Notes under the pieces: model-generated | Told to the model about the DNA's origin: nothing | The model's database searches: none | Seen by the model: the letters and a program-made list of their open reading frames with translations, nothing else | Assembly: GCA_944989445.1 (NCBI GenBank) | Contig: CALYLW010001025.1 | Coordinates: 124,001-188,000, forward strand | Length of the DNA stretch: 64,000 bases | Direction of reading: 5' to 3' | DNA from: Ampullaceana balthica | Taxonomy: Eukaryota > Mollusca > Gastropoda > Lymnaeidae | In this document: piece by piece, positions 18,968 through 29,205 of the stretch | Numbering within the stretch: the stretch's first letter is position 1 | How the letters are laid out: every line of letters begins with the position of its first letter | Made by a program: the position numbers and the translations under genes

Positions 18968-19590
18968 CTAAAATTGTGTCCCAAATTTAAAGTAAAATAG
19001 CGAGTTCCAGTTGCTCAATTTCCTTCCGAAATCCTTCTGCTTCAAGTCGACAATCGTGAAATCGTCAGTTGCCAATTCTTTCAGTGCTGTAATATTCTCA
19101 TGGTATAATTTATTAACAGACCTTACAGCATCATTTCGGGCTGACCAACTTGTGTCAGACAAGGCTTTGTTAACAAGTAACCCTTTCAGGTTTTTTTGAA
19201 GTACATGTAGATGCAACAAGCCAGGTATAAAGATTTTGCAGACGGAAAAAAAATCTTGCTGGAGCAGAGCAACCTTTTGATGCACTTTTCCCAACCAAAT
19301 TTAGGGAATAAGCTGTGCATGGCACATAATGAGCAACACTGCACTTTTCACGAAGGATAGCCTGGACTCCGTTATACTTCCCACTCATATTTGTAGCATT
19401 GTCGTATGACTGTCCACAGCATTCTTGAATTATTATTTGAATGCCATTTTCTTCCAAAAAATTAAGAATAATTTGGGCAATGTCTGATCCAGTGTGGGAA
19501 TACATTGGTATGAACTTGACGAATCGCTCAACATGACCAGATTGTGCAACACATTTGATGATCGATGTTAACTGGTCCACATGCATAATA
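18968..19590 (-). pseudogene. hAT-type transposase fragment (zinc-finger MYM/DUF4371-like)
   Basis: The minus-strand frame from about 19586 reads HVDQLTSII, GHVERFVKFIP, HTGSDI, then CCGQSYDNATNMSGKYNGVQ and HYVPCTAYSLNLVG, the conserved middle of domesticated and transposon-borne hAT transposases that carry the GQSYDNAxNMSG motif. A frameshift near 19200-19290 moves the rest (KALSDTSWSARNDAVRSVNK) into another frame, ending at about 18968. Both the N-terminal DNA-binding part and the C-terminal dimerisation part are missing. It is a relic with no identified terminal repeats, and I do not expect it to be functional. Confidence 0.75.
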
Positions 19591-20211
19591 TCTAATAGTA
19601 TACAATCTATTTTTTATTTTAAAACAAGAAATATACCCGCACTTTGTAGCGAGAGTGTGATAACCCTTTTCCCCAGTATTAGTTGCTGGTTATTACATTT
19701 TTATTTGCCAAGTAATTTATCAGATTTATCAATTAGTTAAACTCTTATGTGAAACAGAGTTATGCCATTTTAAGGGAAAAATGTTTTGGTACCACGGACA
19801 CGAAGTAGTTCAATTCGATTTAGACTTTCAAAAGGCTTTAAATTATCAGGTTTATATGTACTAAGTTTGGCCTTGGTCTATCTATTAGTCCAGTATCCAA
19901 TTATTAAATTATAATATTTAAACTAATATAAGAGAAAGTGATATTACAGTATATTAATTTCATCGAAGTTGTGCTATATTTTGGTAAATAATGTATAAGG
20001 TATCAGTCAGACCAATTAAAGCCTTCTCTTAATGTGGGAATTTTGAAACTTTGTGATAATTGACTGAGGAATTAGGCTGTCATTAGTATAGAAAACAGAC
20101 AGGAATGAACATAACATATTCAATTCGCAATACAAAATTATGAAGCGTTTTCAGGTTTACTTTATTTAGTTTAATCTACCTCTGTTAATAAGTCCAGTAG
20201 TCAAAGTTTAA
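19591..20211. other. No gene recognised
   Basis: AT-rich unique-looking sequence between the hAT transposase relic and the 15-bp array. Confidence 0.4.
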
Positions 20212-20303
20212 ATTGTATAAGTGTATATTGTATAAGTGTATATTGTATAAGTGTATATTGTATAAGTGTATATTGTATAAGTGTATATTGTATAAGTTTA
20301 TAT
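20212..20303. repeat. 15-bp tandem array, left part (target of LTR element)
   Basis: About six copies of ATTGTATAAGTGTAT. The same array continues at 27117-27168 on the other side of the LTR retrotransposon, so the element landed inside it. Confidence 0.9.
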
Positions 20304-21004
20304 TGTAGAGAACCGCGTACGGGCGATTGGGACAGGTTACCCAGGGGACAGGTCTACGGCTATCTCACAGAGATTGTATTTCAACTTTGGGGGCAAGACA
20401 GTGGAATAACCCAAAGTGTCACTGAGATGTACAGGATGGCGGAAATTCACAAGGGGTGGGGGAGTTGCCCTATGAGTGACCCATGGTCTAAGTCGGGGTA
20501 GAAACAATATTGTATTTCAGCGACCTAAATAACTTAGTGGGAAAGTTTGTAGATTATCATAAACTAAGTAACTTTTAACCCATCAGAAACTCGTTGGAGA
20601 CGCGTATGGGGCCAGCCAAGAATGTTAGGGTTAAATGCAGGGTAAGCAAGTGGACAATATAAGGGCAGGGAAATGTTAGACCGGGGAGTCGAGACCAGGG
20701 AGCCACTAGTACGAAGCCAGGGTGGCGAGATAGGAGGCCAGGGAGCTAGTGTGCCGTGTTAATTGGAGTCGGGGTGCCACGAGGACGCAGTACGGATAGA
20801 GATACTGAGGACTTGGAACGTAGTGACGGCCAGATGAGAAGTGATGTACGGATAGAGAGACTGAGGACTAGGAACGTAGTGACGGTCAGATGAGAAGTGA
20901 TGTACGCAAATAAAAGAACTGTCTTGGTTAGTGGCGTGTTGGACTTATTGCTTTGAACGAGAGTAGAAGAAGTAGACAAAGACACTTAAGGCAGATCCTC
21001 TACA
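20304..21004 (+). repeat. 5' LTR
   Basis: It starts TGTAGAGAACC and ends GATCCTCTACA, with 7-bp inverted ends TGTAGAG/CTCTACA. It contains a TATAAGGG TATA-like box near 20658 and AATAAA at 20909-20914. A 56-bp internal tandem duplication starts at 20789 and 20845 (GTACGGATAGAGA...). All of this matches the 3' LTR at the same offsets. Confidence 0.95.
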
Positions 21005-21006
21005 AA

Positions 21007-21025
21007 TGGTGGCAGCGGTGGGATT
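21007..21025 (+). other. Primer binding site, tRNA-Leu
   Basis: TGGTGGCAGCGGTGGGATT lies two bases after the 5' LTR. It is the exact complement of a 3' end AATCCCACCGCTGCCA plus CCA, as in animal tRNA-Leu with the AAG/UAG anticodon. Confidence 0.85.
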
Positions 21026-21081
21026 ATGTTAGCCTTGCAGCGTCTCCGAGGAGAAAAGCAGTTCATATCATATTGACTGTA

Positions 21082-21909
21082 ATGCACAGTGCACGATCCA
21101 GTTCCAGTCGAACAAAACCGAAAATGGCCACAGCTCTTAATAACCTAACCACCTTCAATGGAACCTCTGCCTGGCAGACGTTTATTGTGCAATTTGAGTC
21201 GTCAGCTAAAATTTTGAAATGGAACCAGGAGGAGAAACTTCTTTACCTAGGCGTCTCATTAAAGGATGCTGCTGCTGACTTCGCCTATAACGAGATTGGC
21301 GAAGAGGAAAGAAATACCTTTGACAAATTGAAAGACGCACTGGCGGATAGATTCAGCGACCATAGAACACCAGCATTCTTTCAAAACTTATTGGAGAGAA
21401 GANNNNNNNNNNNNNNNNNNNNNNNNNNNNNNNNNNNNNNNNNNNNNNAAAGGTTGGTCGTCAAGAGCTTTCCCACGGCAGATCAAAACACACGTGATGC
21501 CATCGGGTTTAAACAATTTCTTCGTGGACTTCCAGACCAGTCGATGGTGTCACAAGTGGGCATCATGGCCATGCCACCCACTGTCGACAAGGCGAGAGCT
21601 GCCCTTGACCAGCTGCTAAATTTGAGGGACAACGTGTGTGTGCCGGGACAGAAGGTAGCATCAGTTGCTACAGACCAGTTAGTGCGAGAAATACGCGAGC
21701 TGAAGGACGACATCAGATCACTCATCACCTCGCAAAGAGAGCCATTTCGTCAATCGGTACCTGAACCGAGGCCACGTCAATCGGTACCTGAACCGAGGTC
21801 ATATAGGAGGGCGGAGCCTAGATGCTATAACTGCAACCAAACCGGGCATATTTCAAGAAACTGCCCCAACAGAAGACCAGGAGGACGAAATCCTCAACGT
21901 TTAAACTAA
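21082..21909 (+). CDS. gag: gag of Ty3/gypsy element
   Basis: Capsid/nucleocapsid polyprotein that would package the element RNA in cytoplasmic particles. The frame is open from inside the LTR; the likely start is the Met at 21082 (MHSARSSSS) or the one at 21124 (MATALNNLTTFNG). The middle (WQTFIVQFESSAKI, KLLYLGVSLKDAAADF) resembles retrotransposon capsid domains. The C-terminus has one CCHC zinc knuckle, CYNCNQTGHISRNC, followed by a basic tail. A run of 46 Ns at 21403-21448 hides about 15 codons; the frame is right on both sides. A 7-residue direct repeat (RQSVPEP) lies before the knuckle. The stop at 21907 is directly preceded by a frameshift heptamer that leads into pol. Confidence 0.9.
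   Translation: MHSARSSSSRTKPKMATALNNLTTFNGTSAWQTFIVQFESSAKILKWNQEEKLLYLGVSLKDAAADFAYNEIGEEERNTFDKLKDALADRFSDHRTPAFFQNLLERRXXXXXXXXXXXXXXXXRLVVKSFPTADQNTRDAIGFKQFLRGLPDQSMVSQVGIMAMPPTVDKARAALDQLLNLRDNVCVPGQKVASVATDQLVREIRELKDDIRSLITSQREPFRQSVPEPRPRQSVPEPRSYRRAEPRCYNCNQTGHISRNCPNRRPGGRNPQRLN
21403..21448. other. Assembly gap (46 N) inside gag
   Basis: Undetermined bases. The flanking gag frame is consistent with the gap size, but the sequence cannot be read. Confidence 1.
21900..21906 (+). promoter_or_regulatory. Canonical -1 ribosomal frameshift heptamer T TTA AAC
   Basis: The last gag codons are CGT TTA AAC TAA. TTTAAAC in the X XXY YYZ arrangement sits directly before the gag stop, and slipping back one base enters the pol frame, which is open from upstream of the heptamer to 25617. 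Whether a stimulatory pseudoknot follows could not be judged by eye. Confidence 0.8.
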
Positions 21910-21956
21910 ATCAGGCCGCCTCAGGGAACCGCTTCCAAAATGTTAGATCACAAACA

Positions 21957-24900
21957 ATGAGTGCTGTCTATGTGCCAGTGGTGATATGTGGAGTTGACAC
22001 TCAGTTCTTATTAGATACAGGGGCGGCCGTGACGATATTATCAAAGAGAGTTTTCACCGATTTGCAGCAACAAGTAACATTAAATGACCACCTGGTTCCT
22101 CTGCATCTCCAGTCTGCCAGTGGCTCTTCGGTTAAACTTCATGGAATCTGTGACATAGACTTAATTATTGACGACAAGAGGTATCCATGGACGGTACACA
22201 TAGCTGATATAGTTGAAGATGGTTACCTAGGATTCGATTTCCTAGGTCACTACGATTTTTCATTTTCAATTAAACGCGGACCAAATCTGCATAGACATAA
22301 AGTGCCAGTGGTGACAAAATTTATAAATTCAATTACCCAACAGGATAAAACGTTTACATGTGTAAGAAAACTGTTTGACGAAACATTGAAAAATAGTAAC
22401 CTAAACGAGGAAGAGCAGGAACGATTGTGGTGTTCATTAGAAAGAAACAAGGACATATTCTCAACCTCTTCATTGGACGTGGGTAGAACTTCAATTATCA
22501 AGCATGAAATTCCAACTGGAGATGCAAGGCCTATAAAAATTCCTCCAAGAAGACCTCCACGGGCTTTTGAAAATGAAGTTGATGACGTCATAAATTCTCA
22601 ATTGGAGGCGGGGATTATTCGAGAGTCAAAATCCCCGTGGTCTGCGCCATTGCACTTTGTACGAAAGAAAAACAATGAGATTCGAGTGGTATGTGATTAT
22701 AGGGAACTAAATAAAGTCACCCAAAAGGATAGTTTCCCACTACCTAGATGTAATGAATTAATAGAGGCAATGGCTGGCGCCAAATATTTTTGTTCCTTGG
22801 ATCTAAAATCAGCATACTACCAAATAGAAGTAGAGGAAAATGATAAGGCTAAAACAGCCTTTTCAACGCTGAATGGCCACTACGAATACAATGTAACGCC
22901 CATGGGATTGACAGGAGCACCCGCAACATTCCAACGGTGTATGGAAACTGTTTTCAAAGGTCTCAATTATAAGACTTTAGTGGTGTTTATCGATGACATT
23001 TGTGTTTTTGGAGAAACTTTTCACCAGTGTTTGGAGCGATTCGAGGAGGCTATGTCCAGACTACGGCAGGCAGGACTCAAACTAAAACCTGAAAAATGTG
23101 TTCTCTTCAAACCTGAGACCCGGTTCTTGGGTTATGTGGTGTCAGGTGAGGGAGTTAAGACTGACCCGGAAAAGGTGGAAGCTATTGTTCAATTTCCTAA
23201 ACCACAAAATGTGTCGGCACTGCGAAGTTTTCTAGGAATGGCATCATATTATAGACGATGGATAAAAGGGCATTCAACTATAGCAGCGCCCTTAAATCGT
23301 TTATTAGAAGGAGGTAAGAATAAGACTTCTGATTGGAACGAAGAGTGTGACGTAGCCTTCTCAAAATTAAAACAATGTTTGGTATCCTCTGAAATTATGG
23401 CACAGCCACAAAACGATGGTGGTAGCTTTATAATTGACTGTGACGCGAGTGCTACGGCTATAGGATGCACGCTTTCCCAGATGCAGTGGTCGAATCGGGA
23501 TCAGAAATTGATGGAAAGACCAATTTACCATGCTAGTAAGTCTCTAAATCGAGCAGAGAGACGGTATTGTGTAACTCGACGAGAACTTCTTGCAGTGGTG
23601 ACATTCGCCAATCAGTTTCGACATTTTCTTTTAGGACGAAGGTTTATTGTTAGGACTGACCATAGTTCTCTGAGATGGTTATTATCGTTCCGTAACCCAA
23701 CAGATCAAATAGCAAGATGGCTAGAACTATTGTCACAATTTGATTTTGACATTGAACATCGTAGTGGAACCAAACACAACAACGCCGACTTTTTATCAAG
23801 AAGTGAACCAGAAGGTTGTCTGTTTTACAATAAAGATGAGATACTGCAAGACCTCCCGTGTCACGGTTGTGATTTGTGCACTAGGAGATTTAGACAATGG
23901 TCAGAATTTTACAAAGAAGAAGACATTATTCCAATATCCACCACTAGTAGCCAGTTGCCTGAGAATATTATTGTGAAACTTAATATGGTGACCACCCGTA
24001 GCAAAAGACAGAGTCACGTTAACACCACTTCGGTGTCGACGGCAGGTACAATAGGCGACGATAATGGCCCAAGGGACACGCCCCTCAGTTCCCGTGACAA
24101 CCATGAATTACCGGGTACTGATGGACCCGCAACCAATGAGCTAGATGACAACGAGCCAGGGGAGGCGTTTAATACAGGGAATAATACCTATCAATTTTTT
24201 GAAGGGCTTGGTGTATCTAAGGAGCAGCTTAGAAATTTTCAACAAGAAGATACAGATTTAAGTCATGTTTTTAAGTGGATCAAAAACAAAACAAAACCCA
24301 AAAGAGAGGAGATTAGTGGAGAGTCACCGGCAGTTAGAAACCTATGGTTAAATCTGGACTTACTTATCGTTGTGGACGGAGTGTTGTGTAAACGTTGGTT
24401 TAATCCCGGTCGCAAGGACGAAAATTTAAAGATTATGCTACCAAAGGCTCTAGTAGACACCGTCTTGAGTAAAATGCATTCTTCAGTTTATGCTGGTCAT
24501 CTGGGCATAAACAAGGTCCTAGACAATGTTAGGAAGTACTACAGTTGGTACAAAATGAAAAGAGATATTCGAGTGTTCATCACAAACTGTTCTACATGTC
24601 AGCACATTAAACGTCCGCATGCCAACAGTTCAGCAAAGTTACAATCATTCCTAACAGGATCTCCGCTGCAAAGAGTGTGTACTGATTTTATTGGCCCTTT
24701 GCCTGTGACTGATAAAGGAAACAGATACATTCTAGTAGTCGTGGATGCTTTCACCAAATATACACAAGCATACGCACTTCCGAATTGTTCAGCGGAGACT
24801 ACAGCGTCTACCTTGGTGAGTGAATTTTTCTCTATTTTTGGCTGTCCCTTAGAGTTACATTCTGATCAAGGATCCAATTACCAAAGTAAACTGTTTAAGC

Positions 24901-25619
24901 AAGTCATGGAAATACTTGAAATCAACCAGACTAGAACCTCATCTTTTCACCCCGCCAGCAACGGGCAAGTCGAACGTTTTAACTCCGTGCTGATAAAGAT
25001 GATATCAGCTTTCGTTGCCGAAAACCAAAAGGACTGGGATGTCCATCTTCCATTGTTAACCAGCGCTTACCGAACACACAAACACCCCAGCACCGGCTAC
25101 AGCCCTAATTACTTGATGTTTGGGCGGGAACTCCACCAACCCATTCACCTAACAATGGGAGCTCCGTTACCTGACAAATGCCTCAGTCAGCCCGTGCCGG
25201 AGTACGTGTTAAAGTTGGAACAAAAGTTGGAAGAGATTTATGCGACAGCCCGGAGACACCTGAGAACTGCAGCTCAGCGCCAGAAAAGAAACCACGACGC
25301 CAGAGCTGTACAACACACATTCAATGTGGGAGATGTTGTGCTATATTTAGATTTAACTAAAAAGCTTGGGCGGAACCCAAAATTGAACCCCAATAAATGG
25401 TGTGGGCCATTTGTAATCAGTAGAAAATTTAGTGATGTGTTGTTCGAGATTCGAGGAGAAGGAAAAGTGAAGCCCAAAATAATTCACCACGATCGATTGA
25501 AATGCTACCATCATGACAACGATCTTCCAGATGGCATTTTAAAACTTCAAACTCACTGTTTGAAAAACAAATTAATGTGCGCTAATCCAGAACTTCCTAA
25601 AGTCTTCATGGATAATTAA
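21957..25619 (+). CDS. pol: pol of Ty3/gypsy element (PR-RT-RNase H-IN)
   Basis: 1,220 codons from the first Met; the frame is open further upstream, and expression most likely comes by -1 frameshift from gag. Aspartic protease: LLDTGAAVTIL with catalytic Asp at residue 20. Reverse transcriptase: about 180-365, with DYRELNKVT and VFIDDIC (Asp 346-347; the YxDD box reads FIDD). RNase H: about 485-610, with FIIDCDASATAIG and RTDHSSLRWL. Integrase: HHCC zinc region near 838-880 (HLGINKV, NCSTCQHIK), then a D,D35E core at Asp 910, Asp 970 and Glu 1006 (CTDFIGPLP, HSDQGSNYQ, NGQVERFN). The C-terminus holds a GPY/F-like module (KWCGPFVISRKF). No stop or frameshift breaks it. It would copy the element RNA and integrate the DNA; function is inferred from motifs. 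Confidence 0.95.
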   Translation: MSAVYVPVVICGVDTQFLLDTGAAVTILSKRVFTDLQQQVTLNDHLVPLHLQSASGSSVKLHGICDIDLIIDDKRYPWTVHIADIVEDGYLGFDFLGHYDFSFSIKRGPNLHRHKVPVVTKFINSITQQDKTFTCVRKLFDETLKNSNLNEEEQERLWCSLERNKDIFSTSSLDVGRTSIIKHEIPTGDARPIKIPPRRPPRAFENEVDDVINSQLEAGIIRESKSPWSAPLHFVRKKNNEIRVVCDYRELNKVTQKDSFPLPRCNELIEAMAGAKYFCSLDLKSAYYQIEVEENDKAKTAFSTLNGHYEYNVTPMGLTGAPATFQRCMETVFKGLNYKTLVVFIDDICVFGETFHQCLERFEEAMSRLRQAGLKLKPEKCVLFKPETRFLGYVVSGEGVKTDPEKVEAIVQFPKPQNVSALRSFLGMASYYRRWIKGHSTIAAPLNRLLEGGKNKTSDWNEECDVAFSKLKQCLVSSEIMAQPQNDGGSFIIDCDASATAIGCTLSQMQWSNRDQKLMERPIYHASKSLNRAERRYCVTRRELLAVVTFANQFRHFLLGRRFIVRTDHSSLRWLLSFRNPTDQIARWLELLSQFDFDIEHRSGTKHNNADFLSRSEPEGCLFYNKDEILQDLPCHGCDLCTRRFRQWSEFYKEEDIIPISTTSSQLPENIIVKLNMVTTRSKRQSHVNTTSVSTAGTIGDDNGPRDTPLSSRDNHELPGTDGPATNELDDNEPGEAFNTGNNTYQFFEGLGVSKEQLRNFQQEDTDLSHVFKWIKNKTKPKREEISGESPAVRNLWLNLDLLIVVDGVLCKRWFNPGRKDENLKIMLPKALVDTVLSKMHSSVYAGHLGINKVLDNVRKYYSWYKMKRDIRVFITNCSTCQHIKRPHANSSAKLQSFLTGSPLQRVCTDFIGPLPVTDKGNRYILVVVDAFTKYTQAYALPNCSAETTASTLVSEFFSIFGCPLELHSDQGSNYQSKLFKQVMEILEINQTRTSSFHPASNGQVERFNSVLIKMISAFVAENQKDWDVHLPLLTSAYRTHKHPSTGYSPNYLMFGRELHQPIHLTMGAPLPDKCLSQPVPEYVLKLEQKLEEIYATARRHLRTAAQRQKRNHDARAVQHTFNVGDVVLYLDLTKKLGRNPKLNPNKWCGPFVISRKFSDVLFEIRGEGKVKPKIIHHDRLKCYHHDNDLPDGILKLQTHCLKNKLMCANPELPKVFMDN

Positions 25620-26415
25620 TGATATTACAGACTTGTTGGTTCTAATTCTGTTCAAATGAAGCGTAATTAACCAAAACCTTGACATAAATTGTTACTGTTG
25701 TCCTATAACAAAATTTCAGTACAATATTCTATTCCAGGTTGTATTTGATAATCTTCATAATATACTTTATTATTCCGTATCGGTAGTTTATGAATTAAGT
25801 TGCTTACATTGATGTCATTGTGTTTTAGTAGCATTGCTCCCTGGGGACTATTTAATGAATTTTTGTTGTTGATATAGGAATCTCTTTATTAGAAGGATGA
25901 CTTTTTATCAATTTTGTGCTTTTCTTTTGCCTACATCTATTACATGATTTATGACTATGCATTGAAATTATTATTGTTGATTTATGTATTTCACTTTCAT
26001 TGAACCTTCTTGTCGTACAAATATTTTACACTATTGATGACTACTTCCATCACCTGAATGTGGTCATGTTGATTTTTGTTTGATGTTGTCAAATTTTGAT
26101 GTTGTCAAATTATCGTTGTATCTTGATTCTCATCTGGCAGACTGACTACTGACTACTGATTGACACGAACGTTGACATTTTAGGCTTTGTATGTTACGCT
26201 GAGGTTCGGGAAGGGAGACGAGCATAATTTCAAGTAATCAACGTACAATAAGGAGATAGCTATACCGAAGGCAACATCACGTACATAAGTATCAGCTGTC
26301 GTTAATGAATGCTAATAGTCAATGTCACTAGAAGCCATGTACGAATCAGTATTGAACTTAGTGTATGGTGGTAAGTAATGTCAGGAGACATTAAAATTTT
26401 TGTTGCAGGAGATAG
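25620..26415 (+). other. Noncoding 3' part of the LTR element
   Basis: About 0.8 kb between the pol stop and the 3' LTR, with no env-like frame. The purine-rich GCAGGAGATAG right before 26416 is the only candidate polypurine tract and is weak. Confidence 0.5.
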
Positions 26416-27116
26416 TGTAGAGAACCGCGTACGGGCGATTGGGACAGGTTACCCAGGGGACAGGTCTACGGCTATCTCACAGAGATTGTATTTCAACTTT
26501 GGGGGCAAGACAGTGGAATAACCCAAAGTGTCACTGAGATGTACAGGATGGCGGAAATTCACAAGGGGTGGGGGAGTTGCCCTATGAGTGACCCATGGTC
26601 TAAGTCGGGGTAGAAACAATATTGTATTTCAGCGACCTAAATAACTTAGTGGGAAAGTTTGTAGATTATCATAAACTAAGTAACTTTTAACCAATCAGAA
26701 ACTCGTTGGAGACGCGTATGGGGCCAGCCAAGAATGTTAGGGTTAAATGCAGGGTAAGCAAGTGGACAATATAAGGGCAGGGAAATGTTAGACCGGGGAG
26801 TCGAGACCAGGGAGCCACTAGTACGAAGCCAGGGTGGCGAGATAGGAGGCCAGGGAGCTAGTGTGCCGTGTTAATTGGAGTCGGGGTGCCACGAGGACGC
26901 AGTACGGATAGAGATACTGAGGACTTGGAACGTAGTGACGGCCAGATGAGAAGTGATGTACGGATAGAGAGACTGAGGACTAGGAACGTAGTGACGGTCA
27001 GATGAGAAGTGATGTACGCAAATAAAAGAACTGTCTTGGTTAGTGGCGTGTTGGACTTATTGCTTTGAACGAGAGTAGAAGAAGTAGACAAAGACACTTA
27101 AGGCAGATCCTCTACA
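26416..27116 (+). repeat. 3' LTR
   Basis: The same 701 bp as the 5' LTR by visual comparison, with one substitution (A at 26693). AATAAA is at 27021-27026. Confidence 0.95.
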
Positions 27117-27168
27117 ATATTGTATAAGTGTATATTGTATAAGTGTATATTGTATAAGTGTATATTGT
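27117..27168. repeat. 15-bp tandem array, right part
   Basis: Continuation of the ATTGTATAAGTGTAT array split by the LTR element; the first four bases are the ATAT target duplication. Confidence 0.85.
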
Positions 27169-28255
27169 TTATGTAAAAGCCAAACCAAATATGAATGTTA
27201 TAATAATATGACAGCTCAATTTAAGAAGAGTACACGAAAATATGCGCACCGTAATTAGACAATAAAAGATTTTTGAAAGCGCACCGCTCAAAATAAAGTA
27301 TTAGAGAAAATGACTGCACCAAAAGTAACTCCTTTTGAACGCCCGCATAAAGTTGTTAAAGGGAAATGAAATTTAATTTTTCTCTCTTTGTCTCTACATT
27401 TTCTGATTTTTTAATTTACGGCTTTCAGACAAAAGGGGCAATTACAAAAACTATACTAAAACCATCTGCAGGTTAAAAGGAACCGTCCTGCCAGATTTGG
27501 TCCCCGTTTGTCATATGGTTTTTCCGTGCTTGCCTAACTTACAGTCGAAAAGTGAAACAGACAAACATACAAACACCAACTGAGCTTTATATATTAGATC
27601 TTCAAAATTCATTCGCTGTTCCCTAGATTACCTTTATTGTTTTACCGAACTTAATGGTATTTACATATTTATTCGAGTATTTACTTCTAACTGCAGTCTG
27701 TAGGTCGAAACGTCAACTCGTGTACAGTGTACAGTACTTGGTAGTTGGTTAAAAATTAAATTATTGAATTATACAATACGTGTATTATGTCAAAGTAAGT
27801 TTTGCAAACGCAATTTATGCAAACTAATAAGACATCGATCCCCCCCCCCATTTTTTTAACTTTTGAAGGGAATGGTTCAAAGGTTAAATCCGGCCCTGGG
27901 TCTCCATTTAATTTTTAAGAAGTTGCCTATCTTCTATCGCTGAACATCTTAAATAATTACAGTGAGGTATATTGGCATCAAATTTAAAACATGCAAAGCT
28001 ATCCCTATGTTTGTGGATTCTACACGATAAATGTATCTTTTTTTTAATAAAAAATAATTATACTTTTATTAGAACCAGATAGTAAGGGAAAAAACGCATG
28101 CATAAAATACTACTAGCGAGTACATGAGTTGTGGTCACTAGATCGACTTTTAATCGTACTTAGATATTCCAGATTTTTATTGTGGCAATACCATATTCAA
28201 ATACTTAAATTTAGAGCACATAATAGTAATAATAGGCAGAAACCGAAGGGACACA
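27169..28255. other. No gene recognised
   Basis: AT-rich. The stretch near 27480-27600 ends in AGACAAACATACAAACACC and then an ATATATTAG tail, which looks like the 3' end of some dispersed element, but I found no partner copy here. Confidence 0.35.
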
Positions 28256-28345
28256 AACAGCACGCGCACACACACACACAGCGCACGCACACATACACAC
28301 AGCGCGCGCGTGTACACACACAGCGCGCGGTAAAACACACACACG
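28256..28345. repeat. CA/CG-rich microsatellite
   Basis: Interrupted (CA)n with GCGCGCG islands, for example ACACACACACAGCGCACGC. Confidence 0.85.
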
Positions 28346-28974
28346 CATTTTATTTTTTTTTAATACGTTTTATGTGTACGATTTTTTTTAAAATACGTAT
28401 TGTGGCTATAAATTCTTCCGTCTTTTTTGTTTTTCTTTCTTTTTTTTTCTCGACCAACTATAATAGTAAATAAGACAACACGTGTTATAACGACTGCCAT
28501 AAAACGTTGACAGTAACGATCGTGAAGACCCTTATTTATTATTAAGTACCAAATTTCCCAATTTTTTTTTGAAAACTCACATTTATTTTAAATTCGCAAT
28601 ATCTACGAATACTACGACTGCTCATACTTACCCTGGTCATCGCGAACAAAGGGTGAGACGTGAAGGCCAGTTAGCAGTGATCAAATGAGCTCACAGAACT
28701 TGTATCCAGGTGAGAGACCGTAGTGACCAGGGTCTCACCAGCTATATGGATCGGCAGGCCATGTATCCTCAATGTGGAGAAAGAAAAAACATCCGACTCT
28801 CCCCGTCGCCCAACAGTCACTGGACACAACCAAGTCTGGTCACATCTGACTCTCCTCTCGCTCAACAGTGATTGGATACAAGCAAGCCTGGCTAGGGGCC
28901 ATCCATAAATTACGTACGCAATGACAGGGGAGGGGGCAGTGGCTTAGGGAAGATATGTGACACCCAGGGCAGAA
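28346..28974. other. No gene recognised
   Basis: A diffuse 40-80 bp duplication with CAACAGTCACTGGACACAAC and CAACAGTGATTGGATACAAG lies near 28810-28885. A MITE end, GGGGCCATCCATAAATTACG, starts at about 28896. Confidence 0.35.
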
Positions 28975-29205
28975 ACCAGATTTGCCGCCCCTCTCCCCGG
29001 AATAAATAAGAAATTAATCATAAGTACACTACATTTTTTAAAATAAATAAACAGAAAGCGTTCATTTCTTGATTAAAATAAAAGTTTGGTTTCTGTTTCC
29101 TCATGGCACAATCTTAGATTTAGATAGGAAGTGTCTATCGTTACTCGAGTACCAATAGCCACAGTCATTTAGATATATCATGCTCAGGAGCCAGAATAGC
29201 ATTCA
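28975..29205 (+). repeat. Dispersed repeat B, copy 2
   Basis: Diverged copy of 5023-5275: GCCGCCCCTCTCCCC, TTCATTTCTTGATTAAAAT, TTTCCTCATGGCACAAT and CATGCTCAGGAGCCA appear in the same order. Confidence 0.45.

Larger units (their letters stand above)
20304..27116 (+). mobile_element. Complete young Ty3/gypsy-type LTR retrotransposon
   Basis: 6,813 bp with two 701-bp LTRs (20304-21004 and 26416-27116), which I could tell apart at only one position (C at 20581, A at 26693). It is flanked by a 4-bp ATAT duplication (20300-20303 and 27117-27120) inside a 15-bp tandem array. In order it has a tRNA-Leu primer site, gag, a -1 frameshift signal, and pol with protease, reverse transcriptase, RNase H and integrase, then about 0.8 kb of noncoding DNA. 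There is no env-like frame and no chromodomain. The integrase after reverse transcriptase order makes it Ty3/gypsy; I did not settle the clade. Except for a 46-base gap of Ns in gag, no frame break is visible, so it may be active or very recently so. Confidence 0.95.

Noticed and set aside
20746..20985. Minus-strand 79-codon frames present in both LTRs (also 26858-27097)
   Set aside because: They are identical only because the LTRs are; there are no recognisable features, and the plus-strand LTR signals explain the region.
27690..27730. Second hammerhead-like motif (CTGTAGGTCGAAACGTC)
   Set aside because: No stem II and no conserved CTGANGA core next to GAAAC.
28624..28700. Possible U1 snRNA pseudogene (ATACTTACCCTGG, later TGATCAAA)
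   Set aside because: Only the first dozen bases and a misplaced TGATCAA resemble U1; the remainder does not, and spacing is wrong.
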